Origin: Strigamia acuminata
Lineage: Eukaryota > Arthropoda > Chilopoda > Geophilomorpha > Linotaeniidae
Direction: 5' to 3'
Assembly: GCA_949358305.1 (NCBI GenBank)
Contig: OX442315.1
Location: 31,274,427-31,338,426, forward strand
DNA length: 64,000 bases
The translations under genes were made by a program, and so were the position numbers. The notes below the pieces were generated by a model, which was not told the origin of the DNA, did no database searches, and was given only the letters and a program-made list of their open reading frames with translations. How positions within the stretch are numbered: position 1 is the stretch's first letter; the number at the start of each line of letters is the position of its first letter. Shown here in pieces: positions 1-11,100 of this stretch.

Positions 1-1
1 A

Positions 2-507
2 ACCAAATGGGAGTCCGAACACGCATTAACCGATTTGTTTATGCAATTGTTTTACGAACTGGTAAATTTAAATGACCACTTTCAATTAGTTTTTCGGAAT
101 TGGACTGAATTTTCAATTAAATTTAACCATCGCCTCCACTTAGCGCACAAAGTTGTATCCATTCGGCACTTTGTTATACTTTGCTACACTTTACTCCTTG
201 ATGTGTGTTGAAATTTTTCAATAGTAGTGCTTGATGGATGATGATGCTGATGATGATTCATTTTGTTAATAAAAAAGTGCAACCAATAGGATGCTCGCTT
301 CATTGCCACATGACCATCCGCAGGGAGTACATTAATGAAACGAGATAAAAATATTTTTAAAAAAAATCAAAATTTTAATCTTTTTTTTTGGCTTTTCGTC
401 TTTCCTTGCAGCATTATGCATATTATACAATGGCTTTCCATATTATTCATTTATTCTTGGGTATTGTTGAGAAGTTTTTGCTTAGGAGTCCTGGAGGGTG
501 CCCGTAA
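2..507 (+). CDS. possible 3' end of an unknown gene, partial at the window edge
   Basis: A reading frame is open from base 2 to a TGA at 209-211 (69 codons), which is long for DNA this AT-rich. Inside it a GTAAAT donor at 62 lies in phase 0. It could splice to a good acceptor (TTTCCTTGCAG ending at 411) and a phase-0 exon 412-507 that reads HYAYYTMAFHIIHLFLG and ends at TAA. That tail would be hydrophobic, like a membrane segment. So the last exons could be 2-61 and 412-507, or the exon could simply end at 211. I recognise no family. Chance openness in AT-rich DNA is a real alternative, and only an upstream gene model would settle it. Confidence 0.25.
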
Positions 508-3468
508 GAAGAGAATCGTGTAGAAAAGCACTTATTTTTGTTAGGGAACGCAAATATAAGCAAAACATTGGTTTTAACTGAATTTGTTATCGATGTTTTA
601 TACAAGGAAAAAAAAGTTTAATTTTGGTAAAAGGTGTAAGCAATGCAACTATCACTTAGAAAGTCCATCTAATCTCAACCGAGGGCCAATATTAGTCGTC
701 GTTCGGAATTTTCACAGCCTTCTGACTTCTGTGATGTATAGAAATATTGTTAAACCTTTTATAATAACAACTGTTACTTGTCGGATTAATTTGTCTTTAT
801 TTCGCTTGAAGAAATCGATCGAAACCATTTTTTTTTTCGTAAGGACTTGAAAAATTGTGACATAATTGAAAATCTTTTTTTGTTTCGGTGATATATATAT
901 ATATATGTATCAACGTTAAAATTTGTGCTTTTTCTGTTCTCGAATCTAAAATTTCAATTAAGTTTTTTGGTTACTTGAAAAAGGAGAATTTTTTTTCTAA
1001 ACGAATTGATGATAAGTCGGTTTTTCTGCTTAAAATAAATTATCCAAGCCGGAATATGCTAATCTGATGAAGGAATCCGAAGAGTTTTTAATTGAAAAGT
1101 GTACACTATCAGTTAGAACGAAACAGGTTTTAATAAAGTGCAACGTAAACACGATAGCGGCGGTTGTAAATTGACAATTTGAATGTTAAGAAGGCGGATA
1201 TACACAGAGACGCCGTATTAAACAAGTCGACATTTAACGGGTTTTCATTCTGCGCAACTGCGTTGCCACCTTCGGCATAACGAATCATCTCGAGGGAAAT
1301 GAAGCCGGGGACTGCATAGAGGAGACTTTTCCATTTATGTATTCGAGAGGAAGCACCTTCTCATCGGGTCGAGGAAGCAGCAAGGCATTTCGACTAGTCT
1401 TGCAGAGTGCAATATCCTGTGCCTGGTTTTTTGCGAGGAAGGAGCTTTATTGGCAACGAAATGAAGTAAGTTACGAGTAAGGCTCCAACTCGACGTCTTT
1501 TTCTTTTCCCGGTCAGCATCTTCTGCTGGAAAAGCCTCTTTGCAATGAGACGGGGTGATGGAAGGGCTCTCTTGAATCGTACAAAGGTTCTGTCGATCGC
1601 CAGGTGACGGATTGGATCTGATGTGGAAGTTGAAGTTTTGTAACTTGTGGTTGGTGGGCATAATTTTCTTGCAAATCTTATCGCTCGCTCTCTTTTTTTC
1701 GTTCGGATGCTTCCATGTTGTCTGTATGGAAATGAAGGTGAGGTTTATGATCGGAAAAGGGATGGATTTGGTGAAGATGAAGAAATGGGATAAGGGTGAT
1801 GGGATGTATCTTAAGGTGGGGAATAAAAATATATGAAAAGGAGTGAATGCGTAGTCGTCTTTTGAATAAAATTTTATTTAAGAGGATCGTCGGTCTAGTT
1901 TATTAGCAGTGCAAATGTTTGGACTGAGATTTTAGGGGAAATCGGGTGGATTATCGATTAGATATCTTGACTGGAATTAGCAAACTGGTCACATTCTGAC
2001 TGGAAATCGATTAATTTGTTTTGAGCTAAGTAAAATAGGGCTTAAAGTAGTGTTTTTTTTTTTTTATGATTTAATGGTGTTAAAAATCAGAATTGATGAG
2101 TTTAATGTACAATCTTTAAATTTTATGATTTTTTGCCAGGTAATCGCAAAAAAAATATTTTTTTGGGTTTGATTTTGTAATTTTTCCATTTTCCATTTTT
2201 CCTCTTTTCTGTTTTTGCAATTGTGCGGGTGACAGGTGTAAGTGATGTCACGTGATAAGCCCAAAAGTGCAAAATTGTCAAATTTGCGCAATCACAATTA
2301 ATGAAACTCCTTAATGTATGCGCGATAAATTATTATTAATAATGGAAACTTGAGATTTGACAGTTCTAATGGAAATGCCACTCAGAATGTCACTCACAGT
2401 CAGATCGAAAAGCATATTTTATACTTCGAAAAGTGGTCAAGCAAGGAGAGCAGTAAACTAAAATAATATTGAATTCACTTAGAATTTAGTGTCTGGTTTG
2501 GTGAGCGAAAGGGGGCGCACCTAAAGGGCAGAGGAGTTGGAAATGGCACAATTTCCAACACATGTTGTGTTTTCTCAGCCAATTGCAAGCACGGGGCACA
2601 GAAACGTGGTCAAACTTTTCCTTTAATTTTGCATACTGCGAAATTTGAATCGTAACTACTCTACAGATATCTAACGTACTGTGATAATGGCGAATTGTAG
2701 ACCGTGCACTGTGAAAATAGAATTGCGATTCGTGTTATATGTTGCAGATAAATTACTATAAATGTGCAATGAAAATTAATTAAAGAATATTTTGCCCGAA
2801 TACCAAAAGCATTTTTATTGAACTTTGCGATGGAATTTGAACGTTATAAAGTTTAAAAATGTTGTTGAAAAGAAATAAAAGTATAATATAATATTGTATG
2901 TACGTTTATTAAATTTTTATAATACTTCCATAATTTCTTTTATAATTAATTGTTGTTTATTTTTATTTTTAGGTAAGAATGATTTGTTTACAAGAATTTT
3001 TATATTCCATCAAACTGTAAGTACATTATTTATTGCCGCATTTACCGAATATACTTTATCAGCCATTCTATACGATCCTAAATAAAGTAAAAGAAATGTG
3101 ATATTGGGAATGGGACAGCTTGAAAGCTGCTCATTTTTTAGAAAAAAAATGATGGACCAACGAGTCCCGGTTTTATTCAAATCGTTTTTGAATGATAGCG
3201 TTCATTTTTATCTCACTTCTAAACTTCGGTGGCAGTAATATAATTTTCACATATAGTATAATATTTATTTTTATATTAATATTTCAAATATTGGCAAAAC
3301 AAAACTTATTTGTATATTCATAGAGATTTGTTGGGTGTTTTCACCTATTTTATTCACGAAGTGTTTGTATGAAAAGAAATGGACAACAAAAACAGCCATG
3401 AACTAAGTTTGTGATGGAAACTAAAACCAAAATTAATTTTGAAAAAAGTCCATCCAAAACGCTGTTTT
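508..3468. other. AT-rich non-coding stretch
   Basis: No coding region can be supported here. A short (AT)n tract lies near 890-905. A slightly more G+C-rich patch at about 1200-1830 has open frames on both strands, but they show no family motif and no splice-consistent structure. The rest is AT-rich sequence with T and A runs. It could be intergenic or intronic. Confidence 0.5.
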
Positions 3469-3470
3469 TA

Positions 3471-4099
3471 CACTGCAAAACGATACCGGTGATAAAGGGT
3501 GTAAGATTGATTACACACTTATAGGCGTGAAATGCTTAACCTTATTTAAATTCCTTTTTGGGGCTGTAATGCGTGTACATCTTGCTGGTGTCATGATACA
3601 CCATTGGGTATAAACTGACTTCTTGATGGCATTTTCAAACGCGTGTAAATGTAAATATATTCCATTATGGAGTAATATTACTCCCTGATGGTGTAAATTT
3701 ATTCTTCTTTGAAGTAACATTACACTTTGATGTAGATAAACAGGTGTCAAAAAATAAAAATAGTAGATGCATTCATAAACTAAGTTCGGACTATACGGCA
3801 TTTTAAGCAACTGCTTTTTAAGCCTCCTGTCTTGATCTAACTTTCAAAATGGCGGCCAATTTGGATATTTAGATGTCGTGTGCTGTGTATGAAAACATGT
3901 ATAAGTGCACCTATTATTAAAAGGTTTAATTCTGCCATTATACGTAGCCTACAGTATTTCTACTCCATTTGGGTTCACACCCTGCAGTTACACCTTTTAA
4001 TTTTAATTTTTTATTATGCACCATTTTAGGTGTTGCGAATTTTTAATAGGTGTATTTCATGCTTTCACACCTTTTCCACACCTCTTATTTCTAGCAGTG
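3471..4099. mobile_element. inverted-repeat non-autonomous element (MITE-like) with TA target duplication
   Basis: The segment begins CACTGC and ends GCAGTG, with TA on both outer sides (3469-3470 and 4100-4101). Just inside the ends are GGTGT-type repeats: GGTGAT and GGGTGTAAG on the left, and AGGTGTGGAAAAGGTGTGAA on the right read from the other strand. TA duplication with short inverted ends is typical of Tc1/mariner-type MITEs. No transposase frame is present. The interior carries several GTGTAA-like short repeats and one copy of a dispersed repeat also found near 22.3 kb and 36.9 kb. The ends are only partly complementary, so the element is old or the borders are approximate. Confidence 0.45.
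3764..3905 (+). repeat. dispersed repeat family, copy 1
   Basis: Shares an ordered set of words with copies near 22.3 kb and 36.9 kb: GCATTCATAAA at the left, then GACTA, then an ACTGCTTTTTAAGC-like block, then GATCTAACTTTCAAAATGG at 3833-3851. Similarity to copy 3 goes further right, to AAACATGTATAAGTGCA. It lies inside the TA-flanked element at 3471-4099. No open reading frame or known family is evident. Confidence 0.45.
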
Positions 4100-4101
4100 T
4101 A

Positions 4102-4397
4102 TATGATTTTTTAAAAATTATTATGCTTTATTTTATCAAGTTTTCAGCTTAAGTTGTGCAATAATATCGAAATAAAAGTCGTAATTTCTTAAAGCCTGCA
4201 TGAAATATGAATTTTTTTCGGTTTAGATTTTTGATCGGTTTTGGTTGGCAAATTTTATCTATCGAAACCAAAATGAACCAAAATAAAAAAAAATTTAATT
4301 GTCCTTTACTTGTAAAACCCAAAAACTAAACGATTATCTTAGCCAAAAACGAAATTATCTCGCACAAATTCATAATTTGTCATTTATAGAAACACCA
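4102..4397. other. AT-rich spacer between two repeat elements
   Basis: No gene or site is supported. The sequence is A- and T-rich, with loosely repeated GGTTTTGGTTGG and AACCAAAATG words. Confidence 0.4.
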
Positions 4398-4908
4398 AAA
4401 ACAAATACCGGTAGGTGCTTTCAAAGTTTCGGTTTATGCCGTTTATAAAAACGGTCAAAATAGTACACAAAAACGTGCCTAACTGTGGATGTGTTCGTCT
4501 TTGTTGTATCGTTTTAACGTCGCAATCGCGCGAGTGCATCAAAATGTTTTTTCTTTCATATAACCAACGAATTGTGGTTGGTGCCCCCCTAGATTGAAAC
4601 ATAATTTAGCATTTACTCACATTTTTGGAGGTGGATTTTTCACCTGAAAGTGTTTATGACACTTGAAAATCTGATCCGTCGATTTAACTTTCGAGGCGGC
4701 CATTTTGAATTTGGTTGTAAAACCCCAAAACCGGCATAAACCGATTCACAAACCACTCCAGTTATGGTTTTGATTTTTGCGGTTTTTGGTGATGGTTTTT
4801 GGCTGTTTTTGCTGTCCATTCCGTTTACAGAAACGTTAAAAATCGATACTTTGAACGCGCTATTGTAAATATAAAGTTTGAATTGAACGCACCTACCGGT
4901 ACTTGTCT
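4398..4908. repeat. degenerate fold-back or MITE-like element
   Basis: The left end reads ATACCGGTAGGTGCTTTCAA near 4404. The right end, read from the other strand, gives GTACCGGTAGGTGCGTTCAA near 4902. The arms then diverge, but related words (TTCAAAGT, TCGGTTT or TCGATTT, GTTTATAAAAACGG or GTTTCTGTAAACGG) recur at matching places. No transposase is encoded and no clear target duplication was found, so this is an old inverted-repeat element of unknown family. Confidence 0.35.
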
Positions 4909-5582
4909 GCAAATTGTACGCAAGCAGCAGACGTGTTAGCCTAAATCACAAGATTGGAGAAAGCGCTGCAATATTGTTCGATATTAAATTAATTAATTAA
5001 ATTCCAATCTGCAAGAACAGATGTAAGTGACAATACGCTAGCTGGTGGTCTTCTACTCTTCACGCTTTGACGAAGCCAGCGCTGCAGCAAAGGAGCTGTT
5101 GACAATGTTGCTTAATAACTCTTTTGGTTAAGTGAAAGTTAAAGGGTTGTATACTGTAATTAGAATGTCTGCGCGGGTTGTGAAGGGTGGGGTTGTCAAG
5201 TGGATGCATTTAATTATCGTGTCACTTACAGGCGCTTGCCTGATGCTGTCAGCTCAGCATGAGAATCGGATCCCGTTTGTGCCTCCCGCCAATCACTTCC
5301 CCAGCCATCTTAGCAAATATGTTGTGCCGGCGAATATGGGATATTGCAGAGGAATGTTCGTTTCGAGATAGTGGACGGTTAACCTCGTTGGGCCATGGCA
5401 GCCAGTCGCTTGATGATGACTGCTAGGCAATGGCCAGTAGCCTAATTGAGAATCAATAGGATTGGATGGTGCTCTCGGGGGAGAATTTTCTCCATCGATC
5501 ACGGAAACTCCTTAGTGTCACCAAATATATCCCTTTTTGAGATGTCATAAAATAAATAAAAAGGTGAGGATTGGATTGGATT

Positions 5583-5596
5583 GGGGGGGGGGGGGG
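5583..5596. repeat. poly-G run of 14
   Basis: An uninterrupted G tract, unusual in DNA this AT-rich. It is likely unstable in length, and the assembled length should be treated as approximate. Confidence 0.8.
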
Positions 5597-5853
5597 AAGA
5601 TGAATCTGTGTTAGAAAGCGAGGAAAATGCCCAATGATGAATGGAGGGTGTGAATTGTGTGCTCACTTTTAATGGTAATGGAGGGAAATGGAATGAAAAT
5701 GAATACAATGACTTATCGATTTATTAGTGTGATGAATTTGATGCTAGTTCCTTGAAATGACAAGTTTGGCGCCGCGTTGGCTGCAATTGACTTATGTAGC
5801 TTTAGGCGGAATTTAGGTTTGTATGTTCTTTTTATGGTAATATGTCATTGCAG

Positions 5854-5876
5854 TTTTTTTTTTTTTTTTTTTTTTT
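5854..5876. repeat. poly-T run of 23
   Basis: An uninterrupted T tract following GTCATTGCAG. A second 23-T run occurs at 20078-20100 after GTCATTG. It may be a retroposon A-tail in reverse orientation or plain slippage; nothing else supports a retroposon. Confidence 0.7.
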
Positions 5877-7824
5877 AAAAATAAGTGAGATAGGGCTTTT
5901 AAGAAGAAGGTTTAAAATGTCATAAAACTTGCGTTGGTAAATGACTTTTATGATATTTTTTTTTTTTTTAGTTTTTTGTTTGGTTTTTTTTTCTTTTATA
6001 GAAAAAAATAGAGAATTTTTTTTGTGTTAGACAGTTTCCATTTTACTTTTTGTTGTTAATGCGTTTTGCACATCTCTCGAGGCACGACATTTCTAATGTG
6101 CGCGCGAATTTATTTGAAAACAAGACAAGAGTCCATGGAAATTGTGTTTTGGAATAATTTCTTTAAAACGTGGAGTAAAAAGATGATGATTTACCATTTT
6201 TGCGGATTTTTTGGACTAAAAAGTTAAGATACAATTAAGTGGATGATTAATGTTGGATTTTTCTTTTTCTTTTCACAATGATGACTTGGAAATGGACTTT
6301 TGGAAAAGTGAAAAAAAAGGAGAAAATGAAAGCATGATTTCTAGTTAAATTAGATAATAAAAGTGAGAAATGTTGCTTAATCATTCTGCGAATGTGTCAC
6401 TAAGAGTTACGAAAAACGTTTTAGGATTTCCCCAAAGACAATGTGGATTTTGCTTAAGAAATTTACGCCTTTCTTTGTTTTGTTTTTCTGCGAAAGGAAC
6501 TTATAATTGGTAAAGTGCTCTCGAAGGAAAGAAAACATTGGACAAATAAATTGTCGGTTTAAATTAGAATTAAAAGCGTAGCTGAAACTACAACTGAAAA
6601 AGAGTCAAAACAAGTTAAAGAGCTGTTACCATTATACCAAGTAATTGAGCAGTTATACTTGTATAATAGTTTATTTTCTTTAGAAATAGCTGTGACCCGT
6701 GAAATAATGAATAAGGTTTAAGTCAGTCTCGAGAACAACTCTTGACTCTGAAATTTTAGTGAAAAGTTGAATTTTATCTTCGCTTCAGTTGTTTACAATA
6801 AACAATTAAATATTTACCAGTTTGGCGTCTTTAAAATAAACCTTTAAATAGCATTTTATTTTTAATGATTCGAGTTGTTGTTATTTAAATAATTAAAAAT
6901 AGCAAATACGAAGCAATTGATTAAATAAACAATCATTGGTTTAAAGTTGTAGAAAGTTGTTTTGTTTTATATTTAATCTTTACGATATTTGCTGTCATGT
7001 CAGCAGTCAGAACTCACGATTGACTCGCCAGATCACGTCGACGATGTGGGCGGTAATTTTAATGAGTGTAAGTATAGAAGCCATCCAACCAATCAAGTGT
7101 AACTCAATTTCTTACATTAATACAGTATCTGTATCAGCTCGGCTAGTTTTTAAATCAGCAGATATTTATTTATTTTATTTACTAATGAAAGTGTAAAATA
7201 TTGAAAGAAATTTTGCAGAATGTGCAATTTTTTTATTTCAATTTTTTCAATGTCGGTTTTGCTGATTTCTTAATTTCGAATCGACTGCCGCCATCTTTGC
7301 ACGTCTCATTGACATTCAACAGTCGTAAGACAAAGCTTATTTCCGCCTATTGTTATAGGCCTGTTGAATTCCCTTTCGAGATGTGAGAATGAGTGTTCTC
7401 ACAGACTGAAAAACTGGTTGACAACCGAATTTATTCATACGTAAGTTCAAAATACGGGCAATTTCGTTCTCCATGGTTACCTAACGACGTTGACATTAGT
7501 AACCATGGCAGCATTTTAAAAGGTTTAAACTAACATTCTTTATCCGTTCGATCTTACCAATATATTTACCATACTGGCATAGCAACCGCAGGATTTTTCA
7601 AAACCTATATTTTCGTTCGAATAGAAATCTAACGATTTTCTTCGTTTTTCTCCGGAATTTCGAATAATGGAAGCAATCATCAAAACATTTTATGACCGCA
7701 GAAACATTAATCTGTCGTGGAAATTGATTTCGACACTTTGGAATTGTCACTCCGCTTTGTTTCTACGAGTTAAAGAGGATAAACGATGTTTAAAAAAAAT
7801 TTGTTGGCTGTGTTGAGTTACGTA

Positions 7825-7829
7825 CGAGT
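7825..7829. repeat. target site duplication of the copia element, left copy (CGAGT)
   Basis: CGAGT directly precedes the 5' LTR and is repeated directly after the 3' LTR (12588-12592). A perfect 5-bp duplication is the expected footprint of copia integrase. Confidence 0.95.
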
Positions 7830-8034
7830 TGTTAGATTTAATCTATTGTTACAAATTATCAAAGGTTTTAACGTTATCAAATGTGTGAACGTTGCACGCA
7901 CGTAATGCACGTGCAATTGATTTGTTGTAAAATTTACCGTAAAGTAAAGACGTGTTATTTTATGTTCCCGTTACAACGTGTGTTTTCATTACTTGGACAT
8001 TCGAAATCTTTGTGGAACCGAATAGGAACCAACA
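7830..8034 (+). repeat. 5' LTR of the copia element
   Basis: Runs from TGTTAGATTT to GGAACCAACA, 205 bp, matching the 3' LTR at 12383-12587 with no difference seen by eye. It should hold the element's promoter and polyadenylation signals. It contains the palindrome-like segment GCACGCACGTAATGCACGTGC. Confidence 0.96.
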
Positions 8035-8036
8035 AG

Positions 8037-8052
8037 TGGTAGCAGAAGGCCG
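8037..8052 (+). other. minus-strand primer binding site, initiator tRNA-Met type
   Basis: Two bases after the 5' LTR the sequence reads TGGTAGCAGAAGGCC. Its first ten bases, TGGTAGCAGA, are complementary to the 3' end of eukaryotic initiator tRNA-Met (including CCA), the usual primer for Ty1/copia reverse transcription. The match weakens after ten bases. Confidence 0.8.
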
Positions 8053-8161
8053 GTTTTTCTTCGAAAAGAAGTATCCACGGCACTCAGACGACATTTTTCG
8101 AAGATTCGAGTGAGAACGAAGTGCGCACGTGACGGAATTCGAAAATCGAACGTCGTGAAAA

Positions 8162-11100
8162 ATGGCGGATGCGATTTCGGGCGGTTCGTTGAATCGGATT
8201 GATCTTCTTACACCGGAGAACTATTTCATCTGGCAGTTTAAGGTTGGAACTTTATTAGCAGCTAAGAGTTTGAAAAATATGATAACGGATCCAGCAGTGG
8301 CAGAACCGGTGGTGGGCGCTCCGGGTTACGCAGATAATCTCATAAAATATAACACTTGGGTGAAAAACAACAACGAGGCACTCGGCATCATTATTTTGAC
8401 CGTTTCGAACGAGGAAGCGACGAATTGCATGGGGAAAACCAGTGCAAAAGAAGTTTGGGATGCGTTAAAAGCGCTGTACGCCGGAACGACGGAGGAACGT
8501 CAAATCGACGCGGCGGCAGAATTGTGCGAATTACGTATGAGACACGACGAAGCAGTGGACAGCTACTTAAACAGGGCAAAGTCAATTCAATCGAGAGCCA
8601 AGGCAGTCGGACGTGACATAAAAGATCGCGAATTGATGATGTACGTGACGCGTGGTCTCGTGACAAGATTTTCCCACATTGCGAGGAATTTTCGATCGAA
8701 TGCAGCCGCAACAATTGAAGAATTACGACGTGAACTCAAAATGGAGGACCAATGGTCAGCGTTTAATTTGAAAGGAGCAGCGACGGAAAGCGGGACAGTG
8801 GCGTTCAAGGCACAAGTCGGAAAAAATTCGGGAGGCAGGAAAACAAAAGGTGGGACAAAATTTGTTTGTTATGAGTGTGGCAAAAGTGGCCATATTGCCA
8901 AAGACTGTTGGCAGCGCCATCCAGAGAAGCGCCCCACGAAAATGACGCAGAGACCAAAGGAGGCGGCAAAGATGGCGCAGGCCGAAGTAGAATTTGCAAC
9001 AATACAACACGCGCTAGTGGTTGAATTGGAATCGAGCGATCACCTTGACGACTGGATTTTAGATTCAGGAGCTTCTGTGCATATGTCGAGCAAGCGCGAG
9101 CTGTTTAAAACGTTTGTTGAGATGGAGACAACAATAACCACAGCCAAGAAAGGTGTGAAGCTTCTAGCAACTGGAAAAGGAAGCATAATTTTGGATTGTC
9201 AACTCGACGGAGCAGCAACAATGAAGATTTTGCTGCAAGATGTGCTCTTTGTTCCAGAGCTAAAAGGAAATTTGCTCTCAATTCCGCGCTTGACGGCAAA
9301 GAACTACACCGTTCAATTCAGAGGAAACTGGGCGGACATTAATAGTCCAATTGGAGAGACGATTGGAAAGGGAGCGAAGTGTGGCACCATGTATTTATTG
9401 CAACTGAAAAAAGAAGAGCAAGCGAATGCGGTTGCCACGACAACTAAACAAACCAAGGAAATATGGCATAAACGATTGTGTCATGCAAACGAACGAACAA
9501 TCGACAAGATGACCAACAAGGAATTGGTTTACGGGTTGGAATACAACAATGCACCATTGGAGAAATGCACCGCGTGCATACTCGGAAAAATGACGAAGAG
9601 CCCGTACAAACGAATAAACGAAAAGCAGTCGGATGATGTTTTGCAACTAATACACATGGATTTGATTGGACCATTCAAGACACCATCAATGGGAGGAAGC
9701 AGGTACGCTTTTGTAATTACTGAAGACTTTACCCGCAAGAAATTTGCTTATTTCATGAGCGAGAAATCTCAAACATTTGACTTCTTCAAATCGTTTAAAG
9801 CGATGGCGGAAAAACAAACGGGAAATAAATTAAAGCGTATTAGAAGCGACAACGGAGGCGAGTTTGTCAACGAGAATTTTAAACGTTTATGCAACGATGA
9901 AGGCATATTGCACGAGCTCACAGTGCCATTCAATGCAGCCAGCAACGGCATTGCGGAGCGTACAAATCGAACGCTCGTAGAGGCGACACGAACATTGCTT
10001 TTGGAATCGGGCCTACCGCAAATATTTTGGGCCGAAGCATTTTCAACGTCAATACACGTGAAAAATCGAACTTTGACGAAACCAAATGGGGATCTAGTTC
10101 CAGAAGAAATGTGGATGAAGCGCAAGCAATCAATAAAACATCTTCGAGTTTTTGGTTGTGAGGCTTTCCTGCACATCCCAGCAGAGAAGAGGCAAAAGCT
10201 TGATCAAAAAGCAAAACGCGGAATATTCGTGGGATATTCGACGGAAAGAAAGGCGTTTAGGATTTACGTCCCAGCAGAAAAGAAAATACAAGAAGGTAGA
10301 ACGGTGGAATTTAATGAAGAAATTCGAGGGGCGGACATCTTTAATTTGACAAAACCGGACGAGAATAGGCGTTTTTGTCAAGAATTCGAAGACGAGGCAA
10401 TTGGAGAAACAAATGCTAACGATGACAACAATGCTCAACAGCCTGCAGTGATTGTTGAAGATGAACAACAAGAGCTGCAACGAGATCAACCAGCGCAGAT
10501 TGGCAGACCTCGGGGATCAACACAAGCCGTGCTCGAGCAGCGACACGCGGAACAAATGGAGCAGCGTGAGCAACAATTGCAACAAGAAGGTGTACGACGA
10601 TCACAGCGCATCGCAGCACAACATGAAGCAGTGAACGCAGCGGTTGAGGCAGCGAATGCAGCATTCGAAGGCGTTGACGACTTATTTACACCGGAAACAT
10701 ACGAGCAAGCAATAAATTGCGACGAAAAAGAAAAATGGAAAACGGCGATGGATAGTGAAATAGACTCATTGCACGTGAACAATGTTTGGACATTGGTGAA
10801 GAAGGAAAAACAAATGACTACGATAAAGAGCAAATGGATTTATCGGATAAAACTCAACGTGGACAGGAGTGTAAATAAATACAAGGCAAGATTGGTGGCA
10901 GTGGGGTATTCCCAGAGAGCAGGCATTGATTACACGGAAACTTTCTCGCCAGTTGTAAGAGTCGAATCACTCCGCATCATTTTATCCATGGTGGCCAAAC
11001 ACAAATTGATGACGCGTCAATTTGACATAAAAACAGCTTACCTGTACGGCCTGATTGATGAAACGATTTTCATGGAGCAGCCGGAGGGATATGAACAGAA

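Larger units (their letters stand above)
4909..7824. other. AT-rich non-coding stretch with homopolymer runs
   Basis: No gene is supported. It contains a run of 14 G (5583-5596) and a run of 23 T (5854-5876), plus many shorter T tracts. An open frame near 5132-5371 has a hydrophobic stretch but no recognisable domain or splice context. This DNA flanks the copia insertion. Confidence 0.5.

Noticed and set aside
1335-1836. Open frames on both strands in a G+C-richer patch
   Set aside because: Low-complexity composition and no recognisable motif.
4678-4710. GCGGCCATTTTGAAT segment as a fourth copy of the dispersed repeat
   Set aside because: Only the short GGCGGCC-CAAAATG words match; the flanking order of words does not.
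5132-5371. Frame with a signal-peptide-like segment, considered as the CCN first exon
   Set aside because: No donor in the needed phase right after the hydrophobic segment and 30 kb of unsupported intron; too weak to call.
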